A DNA stretch of 64,000 bases from an uncultured SAR86 cluster bacterium (GCA_902594515.1 CACJML010000004.1:105493-169492), one strand, 5' to 3'; shown: positions 44,792 to 55,137, counted from the stretch's first letter. Made by a program: numbers and translations. Notes: generated by a model not told the origin, from the sequence alone.

Positions 44792-45790
44792 TTATAATTT
44801 TTTTAGAACCTCATGATAGCCAGATTCTGTTAATCTTGGACCAAAAGTCTCAACAATTTTAGAAGCCCCATAATTGGCAAATTTTCCACATTCATTAAGA
44901 GAATTGCCCTGAGAGAGCGCATATAAAAAACAGCCTGCAAACATATCACCGGCTCCATTTGTATCTACCGCATGAATGTTTTCAGCTTTTAATTGAATTA
45001 ATTCATCTTTATTCACAATTGAACACCCCTTGGAGCCTGTTGTAACAATACTAATAAAATCTTTTTTTGTAAGATCATCAAGTGCCGAATCAATAGATTC
45101 TGTTGATGTAAAAGCCATTGCTTCTTCATCGTTACAAAAAATGTAATCAACTCCAAAACTTTCTAGCTCGGTAAATCTGTCTCTAAATCCCGTAACAATG
45201 CCTGGATCTGAAAGTGATAGGGCAATTTTTACATTTTTTTCGGACGCTCTTTTTAAGAGCTCAAGGGTGACAGAATAGTTTTCATCACTCGTCACCATAT
45301 AGCCTTCAACGTAAAGAATATCGGTATCAAGCATCGCTACAAAATCAATATCATCCATTCGCATAAGCGCACTTACATTAAGGGCCGTCGACATAGTTCT
45401 TTTTGCATCTGCTGTAACCAAGATTAAGCATTTACCTGTTGGGACTTCATCAGCATCCCGCATCTTAAAACTATGGTTAACACCAATATTTTTAAGGTTT
45501 GCAAGGTAGCTATGACCATCTTCATCATCGGCAACCACGCAAGTATGAAAACATTTAGCACCAAAATGAGTTGCAGCTACCAATGTATTTGTTGCTGAGC
45601 CTCCACAATCAGAAACGGATTCCGCATTCTCTTTTTTTAACTTATCAATAATTGGAGCATGCTCCTCAGCACTTGATAGATTCATTTGATCAATTTCTAG
45701 GCCAACTTCAGCAATGAATTCATGTGATACTTTAAATTGAGTATCAACCAATGCATTTCCAATCGCAGTTATGTCATATTTCATATTCAT
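44792..45790 (-). CDS. PfkB family carbohydrate/nucleoside kinase (adenosine kinase-like)
   Basis: This 332-residue ribokinase-fold enzyme has DCGGSATNTLVA near the N-terminus and the catalytic/anion-hole NGAGDMFAGCFL near residue 265. The arrangement matches the adenosine kinase-like PfkB branch; sugar specificity cannot be read. Its start overlaps the hemL stop by 4 bp (ATGA), placing it last in hemJ-thiE-hemL. Confidence 0.88.
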   Translation of the reverse strand: MNMKYDITAIGNALVDTQFKVSHEFIAEVGLEIDQMNLSSAEEHAPIIDKLKKENAESVSDCGGSATNTLVAATHFGAKCFHTCVVADDEDGHSYLANLKNIGVNHSFKMRDADEVPTGKCLILVTADAKRTMSTALNVSALMRMDDIDFVAMLDTDILYVEGYMVTSDENYSVTLELLKRASEKNVKIALSLSDPGIVTGFRDRFTELESFGVDYIFCNDEEAMAFTSTESIDSALDDLTKKDFISIVTTGSKGCSIVNKDELIQLKAENIHAVDTNGAGDMFAGCFLYALSQGNSLNECGKFANYGASKIVETFGPRLTESGYHEVLKKL

Positions 45791-47070
45791 AATTCCTCTA
45801 TTGCATCTAAGACTTTTTGGGATGCAGATTGCATTACTTCGTCTATATGCGTGGTTGATAAAAATCCAGCTTCAAATTTTGAAGGCGCAAAGTAAATACC
45901 TTTACTCAAAGATTTTAAAAAGAAGTTTTGGAAAACTTTTGAATCTGTTGCGCATACATCTTCAAAATTTTCAGGCAGTTTTTTTGAGAAAAAGAAACCA
46001 AACATTCCGCCAGAAGCATTATAAGCAAAATCAATATCCTTAGTTTCTAAGCTTTTAGAGATGACGTTTAAGAAGTTTTTAATCGTTAATTCTAATTGTT
46101 CGTATGGGCTAGTTTTTTGAAGCTCAGAGATTAGAGCTATACCTGCCGACATTGCAAGTGGATTACCCGAAAGTGTACCTGCTTGATAAACAGGGCCTTC
46201 AGGTGCAAGATATTTCATAATATCTGCATTACCACCAAATGCACCAACAGGAAGACCTCCACCAATAATCTTACCAAGCGCAGTCAAGTCAGGTTGAATG
46301 TTATACATTGATTGCGCACCCCCAAGACTGACCCTGAACCCCGACATTACTTCGTCAAAAATTAGAACCGAATTATTTTGATGAGTTTTTTCTCTTAGAA
46401 TATTTAAGAATTCATTATGCCCTTTAATGAAACCCATGTTGCCAGCTACTGGCTCAACAATTACTGCAGCAAGATCATCTTTCACCTCATCAAAGGTCTT
46501 AGTAAATGCTTCAGTATCATTGTAAGGAATAGAGATAGTGAATTTAGCAAGCTCCTCAGGGATTCCAGGAGAGTCAGGTAAGCCAAAAGTAGATACACCT
46601 GAGCCTGCTTTAACAAGCAATGAATCAACATGCCCATGATAACAACCATCAAATTTGATAATGGTATTCCTGTTCGTATATCCCCTTGCCAACCTTATGC
46701 AGCTCATTGTTGCTTCAGTACCAGAATTGACCATCCTAATTCTCTCAATAGAGCCGATGCTTTCCTTAATCAGGGAAGCCATTTGGTTCTCTAGTTTTGT
46801 TGGTGCTCCAAAACTTGTCCCATTTTTTAGCTGTTCGTTGATGGCCTTAACGATAATAGGATTGCTGTGTCCTAATATCATTGGTCCCCAGGAACCAATA
46901 AAATCTATATATTGATTTTCATCTTCATCAATTAAATATGGTCCATTAGCGCTTTTAAAAAAAACAGGTTTCGAGTTAACATTTTTGAAAGCTCTTACTG
47001 GAGAATTCACTCCTCCAGGCATCAGCAACTGTGCCTCTTTGAAAAGAGCATCTGATTTATTTCGATTCAT
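45787..47070 (-). CDS. hemL: Glutamate-1-semialdehyde 2,1-aminomutase
   Basis: This 427-residue PLP enzyme (E. coli 426) makes 5-aminolevulinate for haem. Motifs are MPGGVNSPVRAF, NSGTEATMSCIRLARG, FDEVMSGFR and the PLP-lysine segment LGKIIGGGLPVGAFGG. It is flanked by thiE and hemJ on the same strand with 4 bp overlaps, giving a haem-centred group. Confidence 0.96.
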   Translation of the reverse strand: MNRNKSDALFKEAQLLMPGGVNSPVRAFKNVNSKPVFFKSANGPYLIDEDENQYIDFIGSWGPMILGHSNPIIVKAINEQLKNGTSFGAPTKLENQMASLIKESIGSIERIRMVNSGTEATMSCIRLARGYTNRNTIIKFDGCYHGHVDSLLVKAGSGVSTFGLPDSPGIPEELAKFTISIPYNDTEAFTKTFDEVKDDLAAVIVEPVAGNMGFIKGHNEFLNILREKTHQNNSVLIFDEVMSGFRVSLGGAQSMYNIQPDLTALGKIIGGGLPVGAFGGNADIMKYLAPEGPVYQAGTLSGNPLAMSAGIALISELQKTSPYEQLELTIKNFLNVISKSLETKDIDFAYNASGGMFGFFFSKKLPENFEDVCATDSKVFQNFFLKSLSKGIYFAPSKFEAGFLSTTHIDEVMQSASQKVLDAIEEL

Positions 47071-47684
47071 GACTTATTCAACATATTTAAGAATGAGGGC
47101 AAATCTTCTGAAGAAAAGATACCATCTGATATAGCAATCATATCAAAATTGTTACTGATATTTGACTCATAAGTATCTAAATTAATTCCGCCAATTATGG
47201 CTTTTGGTTTACTCTTGAATTTAATTATTTTTTGCAGCTCAGCTTCAGATATTTCACGTGCATTTTTTTTAGTTGAGGATCTGTGCATGGCCCCAAAAGA
47301 AACATAATCAATGTAACCTAAATACTGATTCGCAAGCGAGATACTGTTATAACAACTTAAGCCAATAATCTTTTCTTTGTAGATATGTTTTGCAAAAATT
47401 GGCGAAATATCTGACTGACCCAAATGAATACCATCAAAATTAAATTCTTCTATTTGTGTAATATCATCATTGACCAAGACAAGTCCGGAATGATTGTGAA
47501 TCTCTTCTATTAGATTTTTTAATTTTGGTGCATGCTCAAAAAAGATATTTTTGTTTTTAAACCTTATCTGAAATAACTTAACTTTATTCTCTAAGCAAAC
47601 CTTAATAGTCTGATCAAAAGTATCATTCAAAAAGTTTCCTTCACCAATAATGCAATATACGCCTTCAAGTTTATTTTTCTGCAA
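47067..47684 (-). CDS. thiE: Thiamine phosphate synthase
   Basis: This 205-residue TIM-barrel enzyme joins HMP-PP and thiazole phosphate to thiamine phosphate. VLVNDDI, FDGIHLGQSDI, GLSCYNSI, YVSFGAMHRSSTK and AIGGINL are the standard blocks. No TPP riboswitch is visible upstream. It overlaps hemL by 4 bp; thiE next to hemL is common in gammaproteobacteria. Confidence 0.94.
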   Translation of the reverse strand: MQKNKLEGVYCIIGEGNFLNDTFDQTIKVCLENKVKLFQIRFKNKNIFFEHAPKLKNLIEEIHNHSGLVLVNDDITQIEEFNFDGIHLGQSDISPIFAKHIYKEKIIGLSCYNSISLANQYLGYIDYVSFGAMHRSSTKKNAREISEAELQKIIKFKSKPKAIIGGINLDTYESNISNNFDMIAISDGIFSSEDLPSFLNMLNKS

Positions 47685-47686
47685 AG

Positions 47687-48118
47687 CTAGAATTTAAATA
47701 CTGCTGAAATTACAGCGATAAGTAAAAGGATCACAGGGATTTCATTAAATAGCCTCATGCTTCTCGAGGTCCAACCGCAAGTGTTATTTGAAAGCTGGCG
47801 CATAATTTTTTTACACATTACTAGGTAACCAATAACTAAGAATGTTATAAAAACTTTCAATATGAGCCATGACTGAGAAAACCACACAATAAAATTTGTA
47901 CCTTGTGATCCCATAGCGACACCAAGAATTATTCCAATACTCAATAGCAATAATGTAAATCGAAACAACCTATTTTCCATTTTTGAAAGATAGTCTCGCG
48001 TTGAGGCATTATCTGATTCAATGTGATAAACAAAGAGTCTAGGCAAGTAAAAAATCCCAGAAAAAGCTGAAACCATAAATACAATATGAAATACTTTAAG
48101 CCATAGGTAAAAAGACAT
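47687..48118 (-). CDS. hemJ: Protoporphyrinogen oxidase HemJ-like membrane protein
   Basis: This 143-residue protein has four membrane helices and the HemJ pattern: KVFHIVFMVSAFSGIFYLPRLFVYH with a conserved His, a WLILKVFITF region and FNEIPVILLL near the C-terminus. HemJ oxidises protoporphyrinogen IX in haem synthesis. It lies 2 bp upstream of thiE-hemL, supporting a haem role. Some databases label the family CopD-like. Confidence 0.85.
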   Translation of the reverse strand: MSFYLWLKVFHIVFMVSAFSGIFYLPRLFVYHIESDNASTRDYLSKMENRLFRFTLLLLSIGIILGVAMGSQGTNFIVWFSQSWLILKVFITFLVIGYLVMCKKIMRQLSNNTCGWTSRSMRLFNEIPVILLLIAVISAVFKF

Positions 48119-48175
48119 AGGGTTATTTTATCCTTAAAAAACTTAAATGTTTGGCTGAAAAGATATTCTTGTGAA

Positions 48176-48181
48176 TATAAT
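48176..48181 (+). promoter_or_regulatory. Possible -10 element of erpA
   Basis: A TATAAT 22 bp before the erpA ATG is well placed to start a short leader. No good -35 is seen; TTGGCT is 19 bp upstream. An IscR site could compensate for the weak -35 but is not recognisable by eye. Confidence 0.3.
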
Positions 48182-48203
48182 ATTAGTCCTTATAGATTAA
48201 ATT

Positions 48204-48530
48204 ATGAGCGGTTCAATAAATCTTACTGAAAATGCTGTAACCAGAATACAGGGACTCTCAGCAGGTAGTGATAATGATAAATTTAGAGTCTATGTCACGG
48301 GAGGAGGATGTTCAGGATTTCAATATGGTTTCAAGTTTGATACTGAGGTTGCATTTGATGATGATGTAATTGAATTTAAAGATTTTAGTATTCTGCTCGA
48401 TGCTCTTTCATACCCATATCTTTATGGATCAACACTTGATTTTGTTGAAGACCTGTCAGGTTCTCGCTTCATCATTCAAAATCCTAATGCTAAAACTACA
48501 TGTGGATGTGGCGAATCTTTTTCTATCTGA
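48204..48530 (+). CDS. erpA: Iron-sulfur cluster insertion protein ErpA
   Basis: This 108-residue A-type carrier (E. coli 114) delivers clusters to apo-enzymes. The three cysteines are in VTGGGCSGFQYGF and the terminal CGCGESF. It stands alone on the + strand, opposed to anmK (8 bp overlap), as in Pseudomonas. MiaB and other Fe-S enzymes in this window would be clients. Confidence 0.95.
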   Translation: MSGSINLTENAVTRIQGLSAGSDNDKFRVYVTGGGCSGFQYGFKFDTEVAFDDDVIEFKDFSILLDALSYPYLYGSTLDFVEDLSGSRFIIQNPNAKTTCGCGESFSI

Positions 48531-49614
48531 TTTTTGTAATAGATCCAAGCAACCCTTTAGAACTTTTGCCTTTATTTGAGACCTGAAGTTCCTCATGATC
48601 GAGCCTTTTCTTTGCAAGCCATCCAAAAGCAGCTGATTCAACCAGCATTGGATCTAGACCAATCTCTTTTGAAGATTTGATTTTTATTTTAAAAAGACTC
48701 TCAAGATTGCTTAAAAGGGTTTGATTTTTGATACCGCCCCCGCAGATGTAAATTTCATCAATGGCTTTTTTAAGCTTTTGAGTTTGTTCGAATATCATCA
48801 TGGCTGAAAAGAAATTAAGAGTTGCAAGTACGTCCTCTTTGGGTTTTCTTAATAATTTATTTGGTATGAAATTCAAATTAAAGATTTCTTTACCAGTAGA
48901 CTTTGGTAATTTTTTTTGGAAAAAAGAATGCTTGCTCATCTCATTGACTGATGATGAGTGAATATCCCCCTTAGCTGCAATTAAGCCACCTTTATCAAAT
49001 TTCTTCTTTAAAACTTTTTGGCAATATATATCCATTAGTGCATTTGCAGGCCCAGCATCAGAACCTAAAACAAAAGATCTTCTTATGAAAGTGAAATTTG
49101 TAATGCCTCCAAGATTGATGATGAGCCTTGATTTTTGAGACTTAAACATTTCATGGTGAAAGTAAGTTGTTAGAGGAGCGCCTTCACCTCCAAGGGCAAT
49201 ATGAGAATTCCTAAAATCAGACACAACAGGCACACCCAATGCATGAGAAATATAATTTGGGTCGCCAAGCTGTATTGAGAAAGGATGTCTAGATTTGGGT
49301 GCATGCCATACAGTTTGCCCTGATAAGCCAATACCTTTTATTCTTGAGTGCTTGATAGAATTTTTTCTTATAAGCCCTTGAATACTTTTTAGAAAATAAC
49401 GGGTACATAATTGATTAATTTCACCGAAATCTTGCGCTGTTGCACTCTTGCCTGCGGCGAGGTCAAGAATTTTGATCTGATCTTTTGAAGAAATTTTGGT
49501 ACTGTATGAACCAATAATTGATACAGATTTATTATCAATATTTAGAGCACATGATTCCACAGCATCTGCACTGGTTCCACTCATCGTCCCTATGTATATA
49601 TCTTTAGTTGGCAT
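48523..49614 (-). CDS. anmK: Anhydro-N-acetylmuramic acid kinase
   Basis: This 363-residue enzyme (E. coli 369) recycles anhydro-MurNAc from murein turnover to MurNAc-6-P. IGTMSGTSADAVES at the N-terminus, GLSGQTVWHAP, INLGGITNFTF, GSDAGPANALMD and ICGGGIKNQTLL are the family signatures. Its start overlaps the M23 peptidase stop by 11 bp, linking peptidoglycan cleavage and recycling. Confidence 0.95.
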   Translation of the reverse strand: MPTKDIYIGTMSGTSADAVESCALNIDNKSVSIIGSYSTKISSKDQIKILDLAAGKSATAQDFGEINQLCTRYFLKSIQGLIRKNSIKHSRIKGIGLSGQTVWHAPKSRHPFSIQLGDPNYISHALGVPVVSDFRNSHIALGGEGAPLTTYFHHEMFKSQKSRLIINLGGITNFTFIRRSFVLGSDAGPANALMDIYCQKVLKKKFDKGGLIAAKGDIHSSSVNEMSKHSFFQKKLPKSTGKEIFNLNFIPNKLLRKPKEDVLATLNFFSAMMIFEQTQKLKKAIDEIYICGGGIKNQTLLSNLESLFKIKIKSSKEIGLDPMLVESAAFGWLAKKRLDHEELQVSNKGKSSKGLLGSITKIR

Positions 49615-50854
49615 CAGCTATCATTATAGATAGCTTTTTAGTTAAGTCTAAAATCTGCGATTTTGTTTGATTAAAATTAGGCAACTCCATTTCATCTATA
49701 GGCTTATCATCCGGCAGTCTAACTTTTAAGGGGTCCGTTCTTTTATCGCCAACCTTGAATTCATAATGTAAATGAGGTGCAGTAGCTAGACCTGAATCAC
49801 CTACATAACCAATAACTGTTCCTTGTTTTACTTTAGATCCTTCATCGAGCTTTGAACTATAAGATTCTAGATGAGCATACAAGGTGGTAATTTCACCTCC
49901 ATGACGAATCTGAACAGTTCTACCATATCCACTTTTCCAACCCTGGTGAATAATTACTCCTTCTCCTGTTGATCTTACAGGAGTATTTCTTTTTGCAGCA
50001 TAATCCACCCCATTGTGGGCTCTGATTTTATTTAATATTGGATGCTTTCTTCGTGGATTAAAGTGTGAGCTTACGTAAGCAAAATCCAGGGGCGCTCTTA
50101 AAAAAGCTTTTTTTAGGCTGTTACCATCTTTATCGAAGTAAAATTTTTCCCCAGATCTAGCAAAGTATCTAATGGCAGTGTATTCCTGATCTTGATTAAT
50201 AAACTCAGCATAAAGGATATCTCCATTAGCTATTTTACTTCCCTCAACGAATGGTGTTTCATAGAGCACCTTAAAACTGTCGCCCTCTCTTATATCAAAA
50301 ATAAAATCAATGTCCCAGCCAAAAAGATAGGCAAGATCCATAATTACGCTATCAGGAATTCCACTTTCAAGTGCAGCCTCATAGAAACTTGAAACTATTC
50401 TGCCCGATTTAAACTCCCTAATAGCTTCAGGCTCTATATTAAGTTGTTCATATTGAGGTTCGTTTGAGTTTAATACGGACAAGAAAAAGAGTGGCCCTTT
50501 TCGAAGTTCAATCTTAAGTAACTCATCATCTAGAAAATGAAATTCAAATTCATTTCCAGGCATTAAGTTTGCAAAGTCTTTTTTATATGGGCCTCTTAAG
50601 ATTCTGTAGGTAAGATTTAGAGGTACCTTATTTTCCTCAAAGATAACACTCATACTGTCACCTTCTTCAACAGTATAGAAGTTTGAATACTTATTGTTTC
50701 TAATTGAAACTTCTAGTTTAACTGAGCTTTGGTCAATAGTTAGTTCAGGAATTTCCTCATTTTCTTGAGCCGCAAAAAATACAATCAATACAGTAAGAGT
50801 TGCCGGGATAATTAAATAAAAATTTTTATAAGATAGCTCTTTGAGAATTGCCAT
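49604..50854 (-). CDS. M23 family murein endopeptidase (MepM-like)
   Basis: This 416-residue exported protein has an N-terminal membrane anchor (FYLIIPATLTVLIVFFAA), a LysM/OapA-like region (YTVEEGDSMSVIFEENKVP) and a C-terminal LytM domain. Zinc ligands lie in IRAHNGVDYAAK (HxxxD) and APHLHYEF (HxH). It should cut peptide cross-links to allow wall growth. Position between tyrS and anmK matches Pseudomonas. Confidence 0.92.
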   Translation of the reverse strand: MAILKELSYKNFYLIIPATLTVLIVFFAAQENEEIPELTIDQSSVKLEVSIRNNKYSNFYTVEEGDSMSVIFEENKVPLNLTYRILRGPYKKDFANLMPGNEFEFHFLDDELLKIELRKGPLFFLSVLNSNEPQYEQLNIEPEAIREFKSGRIVSSFYEAALESGIPDSVIMDLAYLFGWDIDFIFDIREGDSFKVLYETPFVEGSKIANGDILYAEFINQDQEYTAIRYFARSGEKFYFDKDGNSLKKAFLRAPLDFAYVSSHFNPRRKHPILNKIRAHNGVDYAAKRNTPVRSTGEGVIIHQGWKSGYGRTVQIRHGGEITTLYAHLESYSSKLDEGSKVKQGTVIGYVGDSGLATAPHLHYEFKVGDKRTDPLKVRLPDDKPIDEMELPNFNQTKSQILDLTKKLSIMIADAN

Positions 50855-50913
50855 ATTAAATTTTTTATTATGCAGTCTAAATTTTTCTTTGATTAATATA
50901 TTTTATTCTTAAA

Positions 50914-51609
50914 TTAATTGAAATTAAGTTCTAACTTACCAACTTCTTCGATATGAGCTTCTAAAAAATCTCCTTTGTTGATCTTGCTAACTCCAGCTGG
51001 AGTTCCTGTAAATAAGATATCTCCTGGCTTAAGAATTATTTTTTTAGACAAAATACTTATTAATTCTTGTATTCCCCAGACCATATTACCGACAGAAGAA
51101 TTTTGCTTCTCTTCACCATTAACTGATAGCGAAATATTATTATTTTTTAATACCACTTCCTCATACTTTTTTATTTCTGAAATAGGCCCAGATTGATCAA
51201 ATGATTTAGCGCTCTCCCAGGGATGGCCCTTATCCTTGGCGTTATTTTGAATATCTCTTTTAGTTAGATCCACTCCCACTGCATATCCAAAAATACATTG
51301 ATGCGCTGCATCAACATTAATATTCATACCACCTTTTTTTAAACAAACGACCAATTCAACCTCGTGATGAAGATTGGCTGTATCTTCAGGTATCAAGATT
51401 TTATCAACTTGAGTAACTGACTCAGGGACTTTTGAAAAAAAGAAGGGCTCTTTTTTTTCAACCTCAGAACCCATTTCTTTTGCATGTTCAGCATAATTTT
51501 TCCCAACACAAAAAACCCTATGAATCGGAAATAAAGTATTAGATTCTGCAATCTTCATGCCTCTAACAATTGGATTGAATTCAAAGCTTAGTTTATTTTC
51601 TGCACCCAT
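50914..51609 (-). CDS. Fumarylacetoacetate hydrolase family protein (YcgM-like)
   Basis: This 231-residue protein has VFCVGKNYAEHAKEMG, HHEVELVVCL (metal-binding Glu residues), DLTKRDIQ and LFTGTPAGV. These mark the FAH superfamily branch acting as acylpyruvase or oxaloacetate tautomerase/decarboxylase. It is divergent from tyrS across 43 bp and lies upstream of the M23 gene on the same strand. Confidence 0.9.
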   Translation of the reverse strand: MGAENKLSFEFNPIVRGMKIAESNTLFPIHRVFCVGKNYAEHAKEMGSEVEKKEPFFFSKVPESVTQVDKILIPEDTANLHHEVELVVCLKKGGMNINVDAAHQCIFGYAVGVDLTKRDIQNNAKDKGHPWESAKSFDQSGPISEIKKYEEVVLKNNNISLSVNGEEKQNSSVGNMVWGIQELISILSKKIILKPGDILFTGTPAGVSKINKGDFLEAHIEEVGKLELNFN

Positions 51610-51652
51610 TTAGTTAATACCTCTCTATCTAATACTATAATAAGCCAATATC

Positions 51653-52840
51653 ATGAAAGAAGAATTAAAATTAATTCATCGGGGTTCTGATGAACTAATT
51701 AATGAGAAAGAGCTTATAGAAAAATTAAAACAAGGCTCTCTTACTGTAAAAGTAGGTTTTGACCCAACTGCACCTGATCTTCACTTAGGGCATACCGTGT
51801 TGATAAATAAAATGAAGCACTATGAAGATTTAGGCCATAAAATTATTTTCGTCATCGGCGATTTTACTGGAATGATTGGTGATCCATCGGGTAAAAATAA
51901 AACAAGACCTCCTTTAACTAAAGAGGAGGTTTTAAAAAATGCAGAGACTTATAAGAAGCAAGTCTTCAAAATATTAGATCCAAAGAAAACTGAGATTAGG
52001 TTTAACTCTGAATGGTGCTCAGCTTTAGGAGCAGAAGGCTTTATCGAGCTTGCATCTCAATACAATCTAGCAAGAATGCTTGAAAGGGATGACTTTAATA
52101 AACGATACAAATCAAATCAAAGTATCTCCATTCATGAACTCCTTTACCCTTTAGTACAAGCTTATGATTCTGTTTACTTAAAAGCTGATGTTGAGCTGGG
52201 TGGTACGGATCAAAAATTTAACCTTTTAGTCGGTAGAGAAATTCAAAAATCTTACGGAATTGACCCACAGGTAATTCAAACTGTTCCGATTTTAGAGGGT
52301 TTGGATGGTGTCAAAAAAATGTCTAAGTCGTTGGATAACTATATTGGTATAGATGAAGAACCTAATGATATGTTTGGTAAGGTGATGTCAATTTCAGATG
52401 AGTTAATGTGGCGTTGGTTTGATTTATTAAGCTTTAAAACGGATAAAGAAATCAAACAATTAAAAGCATCACAAGAAAAGGGTGCGAACCCTAGAGATAT
52501 AAAAATAGAACTAGCCAAAGAAATAATTTCACGGTTTCATAATGAGGCTGCTGCTGATTCCGCATACTCGAATTTTGTGAATCAATTTCAAAAAAAACAA
52601 ACACCTGATGATATTGAAGAGGTCGAACTCATAATTGCATCATCCTCAATAGCTTTACCGAACTTACTTAAGGATAGCGGTATGTCAAAGAGTACTTCCG
52701 AAGCTATGAGGCTCATCAAGCAGGGAGCTGTAAAAATTGATGAGCAAAAAATTGAAGATCCAAAGTTCCAAGTTGAAAAAGGTACCAATCAAACCTACCA
52801 AGTTGGCAAAAGAAATTTTAAGAAAATTAACGTCACCTGA
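51653..52840 (+). CDS. tyrS: Tyrosyl-tRNA synthetase
   Basis: This 395-residue class I synthetase has the HIGH-type motif as DLHLGHTV near residue 44, [12 protein letters not shown] as the KMSKS loop, and a C-terminal S4 RNA-binding domain (about residues 330-393). Its pattern matches the TyrZ-type enzyme common in Pseudomonas and relatives rather than the E. coli form. Confidence 0.96.
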   Translation: MKEELKLIHRGSDELINEKELIEKLKQGSLTVKVGFDPTAPDLHLGHTVLINKMKHYEDLGHKIIFVIGDFTGMIGDPSGKNKTRPPLTKEEVLKNAETYKKQVFKILDPKKTEIRFNSEWCSALGAEGFIELASQYNLARMLERDDFNKRYKSNQSISIHELLYPLVQAYDSVYLKADVELGGTDQKFNLLVGREIQKSYGIDPQVIQTVPILEGLDGVKKMSKSLDNYIGIDEEPNDMFGKVMSISDELMWRWFDLLSFKTDKEIKQLKASQEKGANPRDIKIELAKEIISRFHNEAAADSAYSNFVNQFQKKQTPDDIEEVELIIASSSIALPNLLKDSGMSKSTSEAMRLIKQGAVKIDEQKIEDPKFQVEKGTNQTYQVGKRNFKKINVT

Positions 52841-52873
52841 TAAAATAGAGACACTAAAGTTAAAAATCACTCA

Positions 52874-53563
52874 ATGAATCAGTTCTTTTTCACACTCTCA
52901 TTTTGCCTGAAGCACTTTTCTTATTTGTTTGTACTGGCGCTGCCGCTTATAACATTAGAATTTGCAGTTAGTTATTTAGTTTTACAATTGGGTCTCAATG
53001 AGAATATGTCTAATGACTTGATTATTGAATCCATCCAACCTGTCGCTATACAGTTGGCTGTCCTAGGTATTGTTTCAATGGTTCTATCGATTGCTTTTTA
53101 TGGAGCAATGATGGTCGCCTTTGAAGCTCTTACATCCAATCAAGATTTGAGCATAAATCAAGCATATCTCATGGGCTTGAGAAAATTTTTCCCATTACTT
53201 TGGAGCTCTATTGCAGCATCAATTGTATATGGGCTCGGGCTATTACTGCTTGTGTTGCCAGGATTTTACCTATTTGCAAGACTAGGAATGTATCCAGCAT
53301 ACATTATGTTTCAAAAAAAAGGGGCATTCGAATCGTTGGGCCTAGCATGGAATGAATCAGATAAAGAGGGTACCAAGCTCTTTCTAATCACGAGTGTGTT
53401 TATTGGACTTCAATTAGTCATAGGTTTAATTTTTGGTCTTTTAGCAATAGATACCAACATGCTTGCAATATTGGTGTTGGCTTTGGTCAAATACTTCACA
53501 CTCATACCACTTTTTTATCTTTTTTATAGTCTTTATAAATCACTGCATCCAAACAATATCTGA
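52874..53563 (+). CDS. YciC-like (UPF0259) integral membrane protein
   Basis: This 229-residue protein has about five to six hydrophobic helices and the segment VLPGFYLFARLGMYPAYIM followed by GAFESLGLAWNES, which matches the UPF0259/YciC pattern. Function is unknown. It follows tyrS by 33 bp, and its stop codon (53561-53563) directly abuts the -35 element of the tRNA-Ile promoter. Confidence 0.75.
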   Translation: MNQFFFTLSFCLKHFSYLFVLALPLITLEFAVSYLVLQLGLNENMSNDLIIESIQPVAIQLAVLGIVSMVLSIAFYGAMMVAFEALTSNQDLSINQAYLMGLRKFFPLLWSSIAASIVYGLGLLLLVLPGFYLFARLGMYPAYIMFQKKGAFESLGLAWNESDKEGTKLFLITSVFIGLQLVIGLIFGLLAIDTNMLAILVLALVKYFTLIPLFYLFYSLYKSLHPNNI

Positions 53564-53592
53564 TTGTCACCCAGACGAATGAGTTGTAGAAT
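53564..53592 (+). promoter_or_regulatory. Promoter of tRNA-Ile
   Basis: TTGTCA (53564-53569) and TAGAAT (53587-53592) are 17 bp apart, each one mismatch from consensus. A start near 53599 leaves about 12 nt of 5' leader before the tRNA. A dedicated promoter shows that this tRNA is transcribed on its own rather than as part of an rRNA operon. Confidence 0.65.
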
Positions 53593-53610
53593 GCACCTTC
53601 CAATTTTTTT

Positions 53611-53666
<56 letters not shown>

Positions 53667-53688
<22 letters not shown>

Positions 53689-54155
53689 AGTTTTAACATA
53701 CTTGCTAACAAGCAAATTCCCATACAGATCAAAAAAAGAAAGTACTTTATAAGAGTAATATTATTTTTATAGCTTACTATCATCATTCTTGTTGTTTCAG
53801 CTTTTAACAGCTGAATCTGAAAAATTCCTTCGGCAAGGTCGGCTGCTATTAATATTAAAGGTAGGATAGCCAAAAACTTCCACTGATCTTCAAGATTATT
53901 TAACAGGATCCCAAAAAATAAAAATCCATAAGCAAGTGGAAAAATAACATCCAGCGTCATTGTTACCCATAGGTGAATGCTTACTTGCAAAACACTCATA
54001 TTCTCAAGAATAAAAAAAACCCTTTGATCAAGGTATTCTTGATCTAAATAATTAATTTCAAACCTATTTCCAATAAATAGAAAAGCACATATGCAGACAA
54101 AAGATAAAATTAAGCATCCAAATTGAAATCTCTTATTTTTTGCTACATCAAACAT
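53667..54155 (-). CDS. Hypothetical membrane protein (four TM segments)
   Basis: This 162-residue protein has hydrophobic segments at about 10-28, 60-82, 90-112 and 134-155, with acidic residues in the central helices (AADLAEGIFQ). I do not recognise a family. The last eight codons and the stop are read from the antisense strand of the tRNA-Ile gene (53667-53688). Confidence 0.7.
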
Positions 54156-54221
54156 TGATTGATAGGTATTTTAATTCAGACAGATACTAATTTTGTCTGA
54201 AACAATGCAAAATTAATATCT

Positions 54222-55127
54222 ATGCAAAATTTAATTGCCTTAATTCTTGCTGGAACAACTATTTACCTAGGCAGTCCAGTAGTAGGGCTATTATTAGGGA
54301 TTGGGTTCTCGATTGTTTTTTTAACTGATAATGAGTTTATAACGAGAAAGTATGCTACTAGACTATTACAAACCGGAATAATACTTTTGGGTTTTTCGAT
54401 TAATTTTAGTGTTGCTCAAGAAACTAGTTCAAGCTATTTGCTACCAATATCTTTGTTTGTTGTTTTTGTTTTTTTATTAACTTTAATTTTAGGAAAGCTA
54501 CTGAAATTAAAGCAATCATACATATATTTAATTGCATCAGGCTCATCAATTTGTGGAGGAACAGCAATGGCCGCAGTAGCTCCTGTTATTAAATCAAAAC
54601 CTCAAGAGTTGTCGATAGCCATTGCCATAATCTTTTTATTAAATGCAATCGGCATATTATTTTTTCCTCTGATTGCAGAACAGATCAATCTCTCCCAATC
54701 GGAGTTTGGTTTATGGGCGGCAACAGCCATTCATGATACCAGTGCAGTGATTGGAGCTGCGATGATTTATGGCTCGGAGTCCTTAGAAGTTGCTGCAACA
54801 TTAAAGCTTGGTCGAACATTATGGATTATTCCCTTAGTTATCATTCTTTCATTAATAAATAGGACAGACAGCAGACCAAAATTACCATTGTTTGTAATTG
54901 GTTTTATCTTAGCTATTTTTATAGGCTCTTCATTTCAACTACCAATTGATTCTTCTCAATTTAAACAATTAAGTTCAGTTTTCTTATTGTTAGGTCTCTT
55001 TTGTGTAGGAACACAGATTACTAAAAATGCTTTTGTGAGAGTTGATAAAAGCCTATTTATCTTTCCAGTTTTAATTTGGCTTATTATTATCCCAGCTTCA
55101 TTGTTTTTGACCTTTCAACTAGCTTAA
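54222..55127 (+). CDS. UPF0324 (YeiH-type) putative sulfate exporter family protein
   Basis: This 301-residue polytopic membrane protein has about nine helices and the conserved SGSSICGGTAMAAVAPVIKS segment, WAATAIHDTSAVIGAAM and LKLGRTLWIIPLVI. These define the UPF0324 family, often labelled a putative sulfate exporter without direct proof. It starts a + strand run with the HupE-like gene (10 bp gap). Confidence 0.88.
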   Translation: MQNLIALILAGTTIYLGSPVVGLLLGIGFSIVFLTDNEFITRKYATRLLQTGIILLGFSINFSVAQETSSSYLLPISLFVVFVFLLTLILGKLLKLKQSYIYLIASGSSICGGTAMAAVAPVIKSKPQELSIAIAIIFLLNAIGILFFPLIAEQINLSQSEFGLWAATAIHDTSAVIGAAMIYGSESLEVAATLKLGRTLWIIPLVIILSLINRTDSRPKLPLFVIGFILAIFIGSSFQLPIDSSQFKQLSSVFLLLGLFCVGTQITKNAFVRVDKSLFIFPVLIWLIIIPASLFLTFQLA

Positions 55128-55137
55128 TAGTTAATTT

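Noticed and set aside
47067..47690. TPP riboswitch controlling thiE
   Set aside because: thiE is embedded in an operon with a 2 bp gap to hemJ, and no THI-element consensus is visible upstream of hemJ.
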